A stretch of DNA of 64,000 nt from Microbacterium flavum. GTDB lineage: Bacteria > Actinomycetota > Actinomycetes > Actinomycetales > Microbacteriaceae. Location: the NCBI RefSeq assembly GCF_018717645.1, contig NZ_JAFLHG010000010.1:82648-146647 (forward strand), read 5' to 3'. Below, piece by piece: positions 49,546-57,729 of the stretch; within the stretch, counting starts at the first letter, position 1, and each line of letters starts with the position of its first letter. The position numbers and the translations under genes were made by a program. Under the pieces are notes generated by a model. It had not been told where the DNA came from. It worked only from the letters and a program-made list of their open reading frames with translations, and searched no databases.

Positions 49546-50454
49546 TCAGACCGGATCGATCATCGAGGCCGGCCAAAGGGTGAGCTTTTCGGGGTTCCGC
49601 ATGATCCACACGTCGGTGATGCGGTCGCCGCGCACGCCGACCGTGATCACGCTGTGCGGAGCGCCGTCCAGGGTGACGTAGAAGCCGAGACCGTCGGGCG
49701 TGATGGTGGGCGCGATCTGAGCATCGGGTGCAAGGCGCGGGATGCCGAGCATGAACCGCGCGACGCGGTCTGAGCCGACGACGGGTCGGCGCGCGGCCGA
49801 CACGAACCCGCCACCGTCGGAGTGCAGCGCGACCTCGGGGTCGAGGATCGCCACGAGCCCTGTGAGGTCGCCTGTCGCGCACGCGAGCGCGAACGCCTGC
49901 GCGAGGGAATCGTGCACTGCGCGGGGCGCAGCGCCCGAACGTCGCTCCCGCACGTGCTTGCGGGCCTGGGAGGCGAGCTGCCGCGTTGCCTCGACCGAAC
50001 GGCCGACGGCGTCGGCTATCTCGGCGAACGGCAGGCCGAACACATCGTGCAGAACGAACGCGACCCGTTCGGCGGGCGTCAGCGACTCGAGCACCACGAG
50101 CAGGGCGGTGGACACGGTGTCGTCGAGGGTGACCCGGTCGAGCGGATCGGCAGCCGCAGTTCCGAAGATCTCGGATCCCGGCAGGGGCTCGGGCAGCCAT
50201 TCACCGACATAGCGCTCCCGCCGCGCGCGAGCCGACGTCAGCATGTCGAGGCAGACTCGGCTCGCGACGCGGGTCAGCCACGCGCCGGGCGACGAGATCG
50301 CAGCGCGTTCGGCATCCGTCATCCGATACCACCGCGTGTACGTGTCCTGCACGGCGTCCTCGGCGTCGGCGACGGTGCCGAGCATGCGGTACGCGAGACC
50401 CATGAGCTGGCGTCTTTCCGCGTCCAGCGCGCGTGGGTCGAGGTCCTCGGTCAT
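49546..50454 (-). CDS. ECF41-type sigma factor with SnoaL-like C-terminal domain
   Basis: RNA polymerase sigma factor of 302 aa. Region 2 (residues 14-80, AYRMLGTVADAEDAVQDTYT) and region 4 (110-170, SLTPAERVAFVLHDVFGLPF) are followed by a SnoaL-like extension. That extension carries DGGG (213-216) and NPEKL (287-291), the two landmarks of the ECF41 group, where it replaces an anti-sigma factor. ATG 50454 has GGAGGGAG upstream. It is divergent from a membrane-protein/oxidoreductase pair, the usual ECF41 target arrangement. Confidence 0.9.
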   Translation of the reverse strand: MTEDLDPRALDAERRQLMGLAYRMLGTVADAEDAVQDTYTRWYRMTDAERAAISSPGAWLTRVASRVCLDMLTSARARRERYVGEWLPEPLPGSEIFGTAAADPLDRVTLDDTVSTALLVVLESLTPAERVAFVLHDVFGLPFAEIADAVGRSVEATRQLASQARKHVRERRSGAAPRAVHDSLAQAFALACATGDLTGLVAILDPEVALHSDGGGFVSAARRPVVGSDRVARFMLGIPRLAPDAQIAPTITPDGLGFYVTLDGAPHSVITVGVRGDRITDVWIMRNPEKLTLWPASMIDPV

Positions 50455-50478
50455 GGATGCTCCCTCCTGCACCCTACT

Positions 50479-50505
50479 GACGGCGCAGCACGTCGGAGTG
50501 TGAGC
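50479..50505 (-). promoter_or_regulatory. ECF41-like promoter of the sigma gene
   Basis: Minus-strand GCTCACA (50505-50499), a 16-base spacer and CGTC (50482-50479) match the reported ECF41 motif TGTCACA-N16-CGTC in spacing, in the -10 and in five of seven -35 bases. The CGTC ends 25 bases before the sigma ATG, implying autoregulation. Confidence 0.65.
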
Positions 50506-50531
50506 CTCACATTCTGTCGGGCTGCATCGTC
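50505..50531 (+). promoter_or_regulatory. ECF41-like promoter of the membrane protein/oxidoreductase pair
   Basis: CCTCACA (50505-50511), a 16-base spacer and CGTC (50528-50531). The -35 shares the 13-bp palindrome TGTGAGCCTCACA (50499-50511) with the divergent sigma promoter. Transcription would start near 50538-50540, right at the first codon of the next gene, so the mRNA may be leaderless. Confidence 0.65.
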
Positions 50532-50539
50532 GGGTAGTC

Positions 50540-50962
50540 GTGAGCATGCTGCTGAGACGCACGATCCTGTGGGCGACGGCTGCCATCGGGCTGTTCGTCG
50601 GACTGTGGGCGGCCGTCTGGCCCCACTCGTTCTATACGAGCTTCCCCGGACTCGGCCGAGTATGGATCGCTGCGGACGGTCCCTATAACGAGCATCTGAT
50701 CCGCGACGTGGGCTCGCTGTACGTGGCACTCGCCGCAGCGAGCATCGCGGCGACGTTCTCGCGCACGCCGGACGCGGGGCGCGTCATCGGCGTCGCGTGG
50801 GCGGTCTTCGGCATCCCCCACTTCATCTACCACGCGACGCATTTCGCCGAGATGGCGCCGCTCGACGTCGTCGGCAACGCGGTGTCGCTCGGCGCGTCGC
50901 TCCTGCTCGGCGTCGTCCTCATGCTGCCCGGACAGACCCAGAAGAAGGAGATGGAACTGTGA
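50540..50962 (+). CDS. small four-helix membrane protein
   Basis: Membrane protein of 140 aa with four predicted helices (first ILWATAAIGLFVGLWAAVW, last NAVSLGASLLLGVVLML) and a conserved-looking extracellular loop (HSFYTSFPGLGRVWIAADGP). It is uncharacterised but often found beside ECF41 sigma genes. Either GTG 50540 or ATG 50546 may be used; no ribosome-binding site exists, consistent with a leaderless start. It overlaps the next gene by GTGA. Confidence 0.7.
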   Translation: MSMLLRRTILWATAAIGLFVGLWAAVWPHSFYTSFPGLGRVWIAADGPYNEHLIRDVGSLYVALAAASIAATFSRTPDAGRVIGVAWAVFGIPHFIYHATHFAEMAPLDVVGNAVSLGASLLLGVVLMLPGQTQKKEMEL

Positions 50963-51702
50963 AGATCGCCGTTGCCGGAGGAACCGGGAGGGTCGGAGCG
51001 CACGTCGTCGAGACCGCGCGCGAGCACGGACACGAGGTCGTCGTGCTGACGCGCGGAAACGGGGTCGACCTCGTCTCGGGTGTCGGACTCGCTCCCGCGC
51101 TCGACGGAGTGGACACCGTTATCGATGTAGCGAGCGTGACGACCCTGCGAACGGAGGATGCGGTGGCGTTCTTCTCCGCCGTCACGCGCAACCTGCGTGA
51201 CGCGGAGGCGAGCGCGGCAGTCGGGCACCACGTCGCACTCTCGATCGTCGGAATCGACGGGGCGACCGAGGGCTACTACGTCGGCAAGCAGGCGCAGGAG
51301 CGGCTGGTCGAGGCATCCGCAGTCCCCTGGACGATTCTGCGAGCGACGCAGTTCCACGAGTTCGCGCCGCAAATGTTCGCGAACGCGAAGCTGGGCCCAC
51401 TGCACCTCGCGCCGAAGATGCGCACGCAACCGATCGCCGCACGCGAGGTGGCCGACCGTCTCGTCGAACTCGCCGAGTTCGGGCCGTCCGGTCGTGTCAC
51501 TGATCTCGCCGGTCCGAAGGAGGAGAGCCTCTCGGACATGGTGAAGGCCTACGCACGAGCGACGGGGTATCGCGGATGGATCCCAGCGATCCCGCTGCCC
51601 GGCGAGACGGGCCGCCGTCAACGCGACGGCTCGGCGCTTCCGGGCCCGGGAGCACAGCTCGGCCACGAGACCTTCGCAGAATGGCTCGCCGGGCAGGCCT
51701 GA
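50959..51702 (+). CDS. NAD(P)-binding oxidoreductase, atypical SDR/NmrA-like
   Basis: Single-domain Rossmann protein of 247 aa. The dinucleotide motif is KIAVAGGTGRVGAHV, and HHVALSIVGIDGATEGYYVG with the YxxxK-like YYVGK follows the epimerase/NmrA pattern. This is the 'E' type of the carboxymuconolactone decarboxylase, oxidoreductase or epimerase targets seen with ECF41 sigma factors. GTG 50959 has GAAGGAG upstream. Substrate unknown. The 3' end abuts the broken recombinase gene on the other strand. Confidence 0.85.
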   Translation: MKIAVAGGTGRVGAHVVETAREHGHEVVVLTRGNGVDLVSGVGLAPALDGVDTVIDVASVTTLRTEDAVAFFSAVTRNLRDAEASAAVGHHVALSIVGIDGATEGYYVGKQAQERLVEASAVPWTILRATQFHEFAPQMFANAKLGPLHLAPKMRTQPIAAREVADRLVELAEFGPSGRVTDLAGPKEESLSDMVKAYARATGYRGWIPAIPLPGETGRRQRDGSALPGPGAQLGHETFAEWLAGQA

Positions 51703-51705
51703 GGT

Positions 51706-52105
51706 CCGGGATGCGGTGATGGCCCGTAGGCGCATTCTGACGAGGTCCCGTTCGAATTCGGCGACCATCGCCAGCACATTGAACAGCAGCCGCCCCACAG
51801 GATCCGAGGGGTCATATCTGCTCCCACCCAAGCTCAGCGCGACGCCTTTCGTCGTCAGCTCGTCCGCGATCTCACGGGCGTCGCGCAGGGACCTGTCGAG
51901 TTTGGTGACCACCAGTGTGTCGCCGGCGCGGACTGCGGCTAGTGCTTCTCGGAGCCCGGGTCGAGCGCGATTGGTACCCGTCAACCCGTGATCGACGTAG
52001 ATATTCGCGTCGTGAACCCCCAAACGCAGCAATCCGTCGCGCTGAGCGGTGAGGTCCTGATCTGCGGTCGAGACCCTGGCGTATCCAACCTGTATTGCAT
52101 CCATC
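51706..52105 (-). pseudogene. serine recombinase (resolvase/invertase), 3'-truncated
   Basis: The N-terminal catalytic domain is present: YARVSTADQDLTAQRD with the nucleophile Ser12, LVVTKLDRSLRDAREI, and the long E helix LLFNVLAMVAEFERDLVRMR. After RMR, at about 51730, similarity stops and the C-terminal helix-turn-helix DNA-binding domain is missing. The frame then runs on antisense to the oxidoreductase. ATG 52105 is the normal start. It is a remnant of a Tn3-like or integrative element and probably inactive. Confidence 0.8.
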
Positions 52106-52305
52106 CGCTCAGCGTGCGTCGCCCAATTGCAGAGCACCATGGGGATCCCTATCCGGGCATTGCGCTTGAGCGGGGCGATGACGGGGCATTCGCATCGACC
52201 GCACTCTTGAGGCCATCATGGTGCCCACTCCGCCACCCGCGGATTGGGAATCGAGCGACAAGCCCACGCTGTGCTTCACTCGAGGTGGGTTCGCTCGAAC
52301 GAGGT

Positions 52306-53343
52306 CTATGTCTCCGACTTCGTCGAAGCGCGTTCGACCAGCTGGGTGGGGTATTCGTAGCGCTTGACTTCAGGAGTTGCGCCGGACAGTGACTCGAGGA
52401 GCAGCTCGGCGGCCGCGCGTCCCATCTCGGAGTACGGCTGCCTCGCGGTGGTGAGCTGGGGATTGACGAGCAATGCCGTGCGCTCGTCGTCGAAGCCGGC
52501 GACGGCGACGTCCTTGGGCACGCGGATGCTTTGATCCGCGAGCTCGCGGAGGACAGGGGCCGCGAGCTGGTCGAACGCGCAGAAGATCGCGTCGATCCGG
52601 TCGTCCGCTTCGAGAAGGGGACCGAGCTCCGGGCATCCGCGTGCTGTCTCATCGAACGGCACTTGGATGATCAGTGACTCGTCGACAGCAACTCCCGCCG
52701 ACTCCAGCACGTCTCGGTACGCCTGTTCGCGCTCCTTCATGAAGCGCGTCTGGCCCCAAGCCGTTGCTCCTGGTTCACCGTCCGTGCCGAGGAAGGCGAT
52801 GCGCGAGCGCCCGATCGCGAGAAGGTGGCGAGCAACCTCAGCGGCGCCGTCGTAGTTCGCCGCAGAGATCGACGGGAAGTGGATGTCGATACTCGAGTCG
52901 TCGATCGCGACGCCGGGGATGCCGATCCGGTCGCACGCTTCTCGCACGGACTTCTGGTCTGGAACGCTGATCACGATTACGCCCTCCGTCTGCACATTGG
53001 CGAGTCCATCGATCACGGCGGCGAGACCGCCTTCCGTGCCGGCGATGGGGTGGACAAGCACCTGATAGCCGGCGGCGGCGGCGGCTTCGAAGGCGCTGCG
53101 CACCACCGGCTCCCACCAACCCCACACATCGTCGGGAACGATGACGCTGATGGCGTGGAATCCACCACGGCGAAGCGCGCGCGCAGCGACAGAAGGCCGG
53201 TAGCCCAGCTCGTGGGCGATGGCGCGGATGCGGTCACGGGTTGCCGTGCTGACGTCCGGGTGGTCGCCCATCGCCCGCGACACGGTTGCGATCCCTACGC
53301 CGGCGGCGCGGGACACGTCCGTGAGCGTCACCTTCTGCGGCAT
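52306..53343 (-). CDS. LacI-family transcriptional regulator
   Basis: Repressor of 345 aa. The N-terminal helix-turn-helix and hinge are standard (VTLTDVSRAAGVGIATVSRA, then HELGYRPSVAARALRR), and the rest is a periplasmic-binding-protein-like sensor domain (DAIFCAFDQLAAPVLRELAD). ATG 53343 has GGGAGG six bases upstream. It is divergent from the MFS transporter gene, and operator sites lie between them, so it most likely represses the transporter and glycosidase until the sugar appears. Confidence 0.92.
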   Translation of the reverse strand: MPQKVTLTDVSRAAGVGIATVSRAMGDHPDVSTATRDRIRAIAHELGYRPSVAARALRRGGFHAISVIVPDDVWGWWEPVVRSAFEAAAAAGYQVLVHPIAGTEGGLAAVIDGLANVQTEGVIVISVPDQKSVREACDRIGIPGVAIDDSSIDIHFPSISAANYDGAAEVARHLLAIGRSRIAFLGTDGEPGATAWGQTRFMKEREQAYRDVLESAGVAVDESLIIQVPFDETARGCPELGPLLEADDRIDAIFCAFDQLAAPVLRELADQSIRVPKDVAVAGFDDERTALLVNPQLTTARQPYSEMGRAAAELLLESLSGATPEVKRYEYPTQLVERASTKSET

Positions 53344-53395
53344 TCGTTTCCTCCCGGGCTTGACGAGCCTGACGGATGTGTTCTACCTTAGCGGA

Positions 53396-53425
53396 ATCGT
53401 TTCCGGAAACGTTACCGGAAACGAT
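53396..53425. promoter_or_regulatory. two overlapping LacI-type operators forming a larger palindrome
   Basis: CGTTTCCGGAAACG (53398-53411) is a perfect palindrome with the central CG typical of LacI operators. CGTTACCGGAAACG (53410-53423) is a second copy with one mismatch, 12 bp further. Together bases 53396-53425 form a 30-bp inverted repeat with one mismatched pair. They lie between lacI-type and transporter genes. Confidence 0.8.
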
Positions 53426-53467
53426 GATCAATTCCTTACCCGAGTACTCTCAACGACGAGGAACCCT

Positions 53468-54733
53468 ATGTCCGCGACCACTTCGGCCACCGTCGGCCGC
53501 ACTACTCCCACCCGTGTCGGCCCAGCCTTCATCGCGATCTACGCGCTCGCGATGTTCGGCATCTGGATGGCGATCAACCTTCCCGCGTCGGTGACGCTCG
53601 CCCTGCGCATCTCGGAGATCGATCCGGATGGCAAGACCACGAGCTACTCGATCGCCGCCGGCGTGGGAACTCTCACTGCGGTCCTGGCCAATCCTTTCTT
53701 CGGTCGCCTCAGCGACCGCACGCGCAGCAGGTTCGGGCGCCGGCGACCCTGGATCGCGATCGGCATGGTGGGCACAACCGTCGGCGCCGCCGTGATCGGC
53801 CTGTCGAACTCCTTCCCGATGCTGCTGCTGGGGTGGGTCCTCATGCAGGCGTTCGTGAACGCAGCCATCGCCGCAACGCTCGCGATCGTCGCGGACCGGG
53901 TCCCGGAGGCACAACAGGGCATCGTCGGCTCCCTTTCGGGAGCAGCGTCGGCAGCGTCGCTTGTCATCGGCGTCTTCTTCATCCAAGCGTTCCCGACGAG
54001 CATCCTCGCCCAGATCGGCCTGCCTGTCGCCGTCGCCCTCGTCTTCGCCGCCGCACTGATCGCCGTCTTCAAAGACGACACTCCCGCGGAAGAGCCACTG
54101 CCGCCCTTCGGAGCCAAGGAGTTCTTCGGCTCGTTCTTCATCAGCCCGCGGCGCGAGCCCGACTTCGCGTGGCTGCTCCTATCGCTCTTCCTCATCTCGG
54201 CAGCGTGGGGCGTCGTCTCCACCTACACGGTGTACCTGCTGCAGGACGTCATCCGCGTGCCCGAAGGCGATCTCGGCAACGTCATCACCCTCGTCTACGT
54301 CGTCCCCGGCATCATCGCCTTCATCGTGGGCCCGCTGGCCGGCTGGATCGGTGACCGCCTCGGTCGCCGCAAGCCGCTGCTGGCGGCCAGCGCGGTGATC
54401 GGCGGAGTCGGCATGGCCGTGATCGCGTGGTCGACAGACGTACCGACGTTCCTCATCGGGGTGACGCTCGTCACCGGCGTCGCCGCGGGGATCATGATGG
54501 GCACCTACATCGCGTTCGGCATCGCCGCCATGCGCGACAAGCTCGCAGCAGCGCGCAACCTGGGCGTGATCAATATCGCCATCACGCTGCCCTTCTCTCT
54601 CATCCCGTTCGTCGCGCCGGTACTGCTGACCGTCGGAGGCGGAACCGCGAACTACTTCGCCCTGGTGCTGTTCGGCGGCGCCCTGGCGATCTGCGGAGCG
54701 CTCCCCCTTCTCGGCGTCCGCAACGCACGCTGA
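53468..54733 (+). CDS. MFS transporter, sugar-type
   Basis: Twelve-helix transporter of 421 aa. The inter-helix motif GRLSDRTRSRFGRRRPWIAIG after helix 2 resembles both the MFS DRxGRR motif and the GPH-type 'D..R.R.GRRRP' pattern of glycoside transporters. ATG 53468 has GAGGA upstream. It is followed after 71 bp by a GH3 glycosidase, so it probably imports a beta-linked oligosaccharide or glycoside. The exact sugar is unknown. Confidence 0.85.
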   Translation: MSATTSATVGRTTPTRVGPAFIAIYALAMFGIWMAINLPASVTLALRISEIDPDGKTTSYSIAAGVGTLTAVLANPFFGRLSDRTRSRFGRRRPWIAIGMVGTTVGAAVIGLSNSFPMLLLGWVLMQAFVNAAIAATLAIVADRVPEAQQGIVGSLSGAASAASLVIGVFFIQAFPTSILAQIGLPVAVALVFAAALIAVFKDDTPAEEPLPPFGAKEFFGSFFISPRREPDFAWLLLSLFLISAAWGVVSTYTVYLLQDVIRVPEGDLGNVITLVYVVPGIIAFIVGPLAGWIGDRLGRRKPLLAASAVIGGVGMAVIAWSTDVPTFLIGVTLVTGVAAGIMMGTYIAFGIAAMRDKLAAARNLGVINIAITLPFSLIPFVAPVLLTVGGGTANYFALVLFGGALAICGALPLLGVRNAR

Positions 54734-54804
54734 CCGAGCTCACCACCCCGCGGTGCGATCGCACGACCGCGATTCCCGCAGCCTCCTCTAGAACAGGACT
54801 TCCC

Positions 54805-56562
54805 ATGAACGACTATCTCGACCCGTCCGTTCCGATTTCCCGCCGCGTCGAAGACCTCCTCAGCCGTATGACCGTCGCCGAAAAGGCCGGACTCATGTTC
54901 CACCCCTCGACGGAACCGGGCGGCGGAGCGATGACCGACGCGGAGGCTCTCGCCGCAGCCGAACTCAACGTCGTCGACCGCGGCATCTCGCACTTCAATG
55001 TTCTCGGCGGCGAGAACAGCGGCGCCGTCGCGGCCTGGCACAACACCCTGCAGGAACTCGCTGGCAGCACGCGGCTCGGCATCCCGATCACTCTGTCGTC
55101 GGATCCCCGACATGGGTTCCGCAGCAACCCGTTCACCGGCCAGTCGCTCCACAGCCTGTCGCGCTGGCCGGAGACCACCGGTATCGCCGCAATCCCCGGC
55201 ACCGAAGCCGCTCGCCTCTACGGCGACGTCATCCGTCAGGAGTTCCTCGCGATGGGCATCCGCGTGTACCTCGGACCGATGGCCGACATCTTCAGCGAAC
55301 CGCGCTGGTCACGAGGGTTCGGCACATTCGGCGAGGACCCCGACCGTGTCGCCGAACTCACCGTTGCGTTCATCGAAGGGCTGCGCGGCGGTCCGAGAAT
55401 CGGCCCGGACTCGGTCGCCGCGGTAGTCAAGCACTTCCCCGGTGGAGGGCCGCAGCTGAAGGGCGACGACGCGCACGACCCGCGATACCCCGAGCAGGTC
55501 TACCCCGGCGGGATGCAGGAACTGCACATCCGCCCGTTCGAACGCGCCTTCGCCGCAGGAGCAACGCAGGTGATGACCTACTACGGCAAGCCAGTCGGCA
55601 CGGACTGGGACGAAGTCGGCTTCGCATTCAACGCCCCCGTCGTTCGCGACATCCTCCGTCGGCGGCTCGGCTTCAACGGCATCGTCGTCACCGATTGGAA
55701 CCTGCTCGAAAGCGAACAGTTCCTCGACCTCGAGTTCGGACCCAACGGCTGGGGGCTGGAGCACCTCACACCGCTTGAGCGTGCCCGCATCGCGATCGAA
55801 GTGGGAGTGGACCAGTTCGGCGGCGACCGCAATCCTGCGCTCGTCGAGGAGCTGGTGGAGTCCGGCGTGATCACGCGCGACCGGATCGATCAGTCCGTCC
55901 GACGCATCCTGAAGGAGAAGTTTCAGCTCGGCGTGTTCGAGAACCGACACGTCGATGTCGACCACGCCCGTGAGCTGTGCGGATCCCCCGTCTTCTTCGA
56001 CAAGGGCGTCGACGCACAGCGCGCCTCACTCGTCCTCCTCTCCGACGAAGCGGGGCCACTCCGCGCGGATGCACGCGTCTACGTCGAAGGGCTCGCCGAC
56101 ACCTCCGGTCTGGAGACCGTGGACGATCCAGCGGAAGCGGAGGCCATCATCGTCCGGCTGGAAGCCCCTTTCGAGATTGGGCGCGGGTCCGTGGTCGCCG
56201 ACTATTTCCACGGCGGCACGCTGGCGTTCCCGCAGGAGACAATCGACCATCTCACGTCCCTTGCCGCGCGCGCCCCGCTTTACGTGACAGTGTTCCTCGA
56301 GCGACCCGCCATCGTCGGGCCGATCGTGGATCTCGGCGCGACCGTGATCGGCGAGTTCGGAGCCAGCGATCAGGTCATCGTCGAGGCGCTCACCGGGAAA
56401 CACTCCATCCCCGGCGTCCTCCCCTTCGACATCCCCTCGTCCATGCAAGCTGTCGAGAACTCTCGCGAGGACGTGCCATTTGACACCGACACGCCCCGGT
56501 TCCATGCCGGGTACTCTCAGACCCGAGACGAGCTTGGCTACGCAGTGACGCTGAGGGGCTGA
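54805..56562 (+). CDS. glycoside hydrolase family 3 protein
   Basis: Cytoplasmic GH3 enzyme of 585 aa, without a signal peptide, so it cleaves imported sugar. Conserved blocks: SSDPRHGFRSNPFTGQ, YLGPMADIFSEPRWSRGFGT, FGEDPDRVAELTVAFIEGL, AAVVKHFPGGGPQLKGDDAH and the nucleophile Asp in GFNGIVVTDWNLLE. The C-terminal alpha/beta sandwich domain follows. Likely a beta-glucosidase or related exo-glycosidase; the two enzyme classes cannot be told apart here. It ends the LacI-regulated cluster. Confidence 0.9.
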   Translation: MNDYLDPSVPISRRVEDLLSRMTVAEKAGLMFHPSTEPGGGAMTDAEALAAAELNVVDRGISHFNVLGGENSGAVAAWHNTLQELAGSTRLGIPITLSSDPRHGFRSNPFTGQSLHSLSRWPETTGIAAIPGTEAARLYGDVIRQEFLAMGIRVYLGPMADIFSEPRWSRGFGTFGEDPDRVAELTVAFIEGLRGGPRIGPDSVAAVVKHFPGGGPQLKGDDAHDPRYPEQVYPGGMQELHIRPFERAFAAGATQVMTYYGKPVGTDWDEVGFAFNAPVVRDILRRRLGFNGIVVTDWNLLESEQFLDLEFGPNGWGLEHLTPLERARIAIEVGVDQFGGDRNPALVEELVESGVITRDRIDQSVRRILKEKFQLGVFENRHVDVDHARELCGSPVFFDKGVDAQRASLVLLSDEAGPLRADARVYVEGLADTSGLETVDDPAEAEAIIVRLEAPFEIGRGSVVADYFHGGTLAFPQETIDHLTSLAARAPLYVTVFLERPAIVGPIVDLGATVIGEFGASDQVIVEALTGKHSIPGVLPFDIPSSMQAVENSREDVPFDTDTPRFHAGYSQTRDELGYAVTLRG

Positions 56563-56586
56563 ACGTAGCGAACTCGGGGAGCGCGA

Positions 56587-56613
56587 CAGGGCAGTTCCAT
56601 CCAAGGGAACTGC
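56587..56613 (+). terminator. hairpin after the GH3 gene
   Basis: GGGCAGTTCC (56587-56596), a 7-base loop and GGAACTGCCC (56604-56613) form a perfect 10-bp stem 25 bp after the stop. The T-run is absent but the stem is strong. The rest of the 375-bp gap to the next gene holds nothing I can support. Confidence 0.7.
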
Positions 56614-56937
56614 CCTAATCCCGTCACTGGAGACACTGGCTCAGGCAGGATCCTCAAACGGGCGGCGATCGCAAGCGGGATGATTTTCGCGCACGGAAGC
56701 GAACACGGGACAAATGCTGTTGTCTTCAGCACTCTGCTCTCGTCGGCGACGTGCAACAGGGCGACGATGGACGTCGCATCGCACAAGCACGACGCGACAT
56801 AGCGAGGATAACCCCGGTTACCAGCTTTGTGGTCGACCCATTGGCGATTAGCTCGCCGAGAAGACCGAGCCCTGCTAGGTCCACGATGGCGTTCCAGCGA
56901 TCTCGACACCCCGGCGGTGACCGCGGATGATGTCGAC

Positions 56938-57570
56938 ATGCACAATGACTATCCGACGTTCGACTTCGACGCCATCGACTTCGTGACGTCGGACACGCAC
57001 TTTGGCCATGATCGGATACGTGAGTTGGCTGAACGCCCCTTTCCGTCGTTGCGCGACATGGATGCAGACCTGGTTCTTCGCTGGAACAATATCGTCGCTC
57101 CGGGCGATGTTGTCCTTCACTTAGGGGACCTGGCGCTCGGCCCTATCGAGCAATCAATATCGCTGACCGCGCAGCTGAACGGTCTGAAGTATCTCGTCCC
57201 GGGAAATCACGACCGAGTTTCGCCGGCTACGCAGAGCAATCGGGCCATTGAGCGATTCTCACCGGTGTACGAAGACGCGGGGTGGACCATCTTGCCTGAG
57301 ATCATCGAGGGCCACCGTCACGGGGTTCGCCTCCTCGCGTCGCACTACCCATACCGGGGCGACACGCAAGCCGAGGATCGTTATGAAGGTGCCAGACCAA
57401 GAGATCACGGCGTGCCGCTCATACACGGGCACACCCACGCACGCGACGGGGGAGCATCCGGGCGGCAGTTCCACGTAGGAGTGGATGCATTCGGCTTTGC
57501 GCCGCTTCCGTTCTCAGTCATCGATCTGTGGCTTGCGGCGCTCTGCGGAGAAGGCGACGGGATCCGCTAA
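56938..57570 (+). CDS. calcineurin-like metallophosphoesterase
   Basis: Two-metal phosphoesterase of 210 aa. All metal ligands are visible: D19 and H21 (SDTHFGH), D64 (LGDLAL), N90-H91 (PGNHDR), H136 (ASHYPY), H165 and H167 (HGHTH). ATG 56938 directly precedes the first strand; an upstream open stretch lacks family character. The family includes nucleotidases and phosphodiesterases. It lies 159 bp before the STAND gene on the same strand, so a joint role is possible but not shown. Confidence 0.85.
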   Translation: MHNDYPTFDFDAIDFVTSDTHFGHDRIRELAERPFPSLRDMDADLVLRWNNIVAPGDVVLHLGDLALGPIEQSISLTAQLNGLKYLVPGNHDRVSPATQSNRAIERFSPVYEDAGWTILPEIIEGHRHGVRLLASHYPYRGDTQAEDRYEGARPRDHGVPLIHGHTHARDGGASGRQFHVGVDAFGFAPLPFSVIDLWLAALCGEGDGIR

Positions 57571-57729
57571 ACTCACGCCAATCCGCGTTGGCTCGACCCA
57601 CGCGCCGCTTACGCGGTTGTCAAGGGTTCCGCGAGAGTCGTTGCGCTGATTTCGGAGAACGAACCGCGGGGCTCGGACCCGATTGAAGGGCCGGAGTTCT
57701 GGCATTCGTGCACACCCAAGGAGGCGTAA

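Noticed and set aside
50827..51705. Long extension of the serine recombinase frame under the oxidoreductase
   Set aside because: It has no recombinase similarity and is the antisense shadow of two real genes; only the catalytic part is kept.
56538..56945. Minus-strand ORF of 135 residues in the gap before the metallophosphoesterase
   Set aside because: It overlaps the GH3 3' end and its terminator hairpin and shows no family or start signal.
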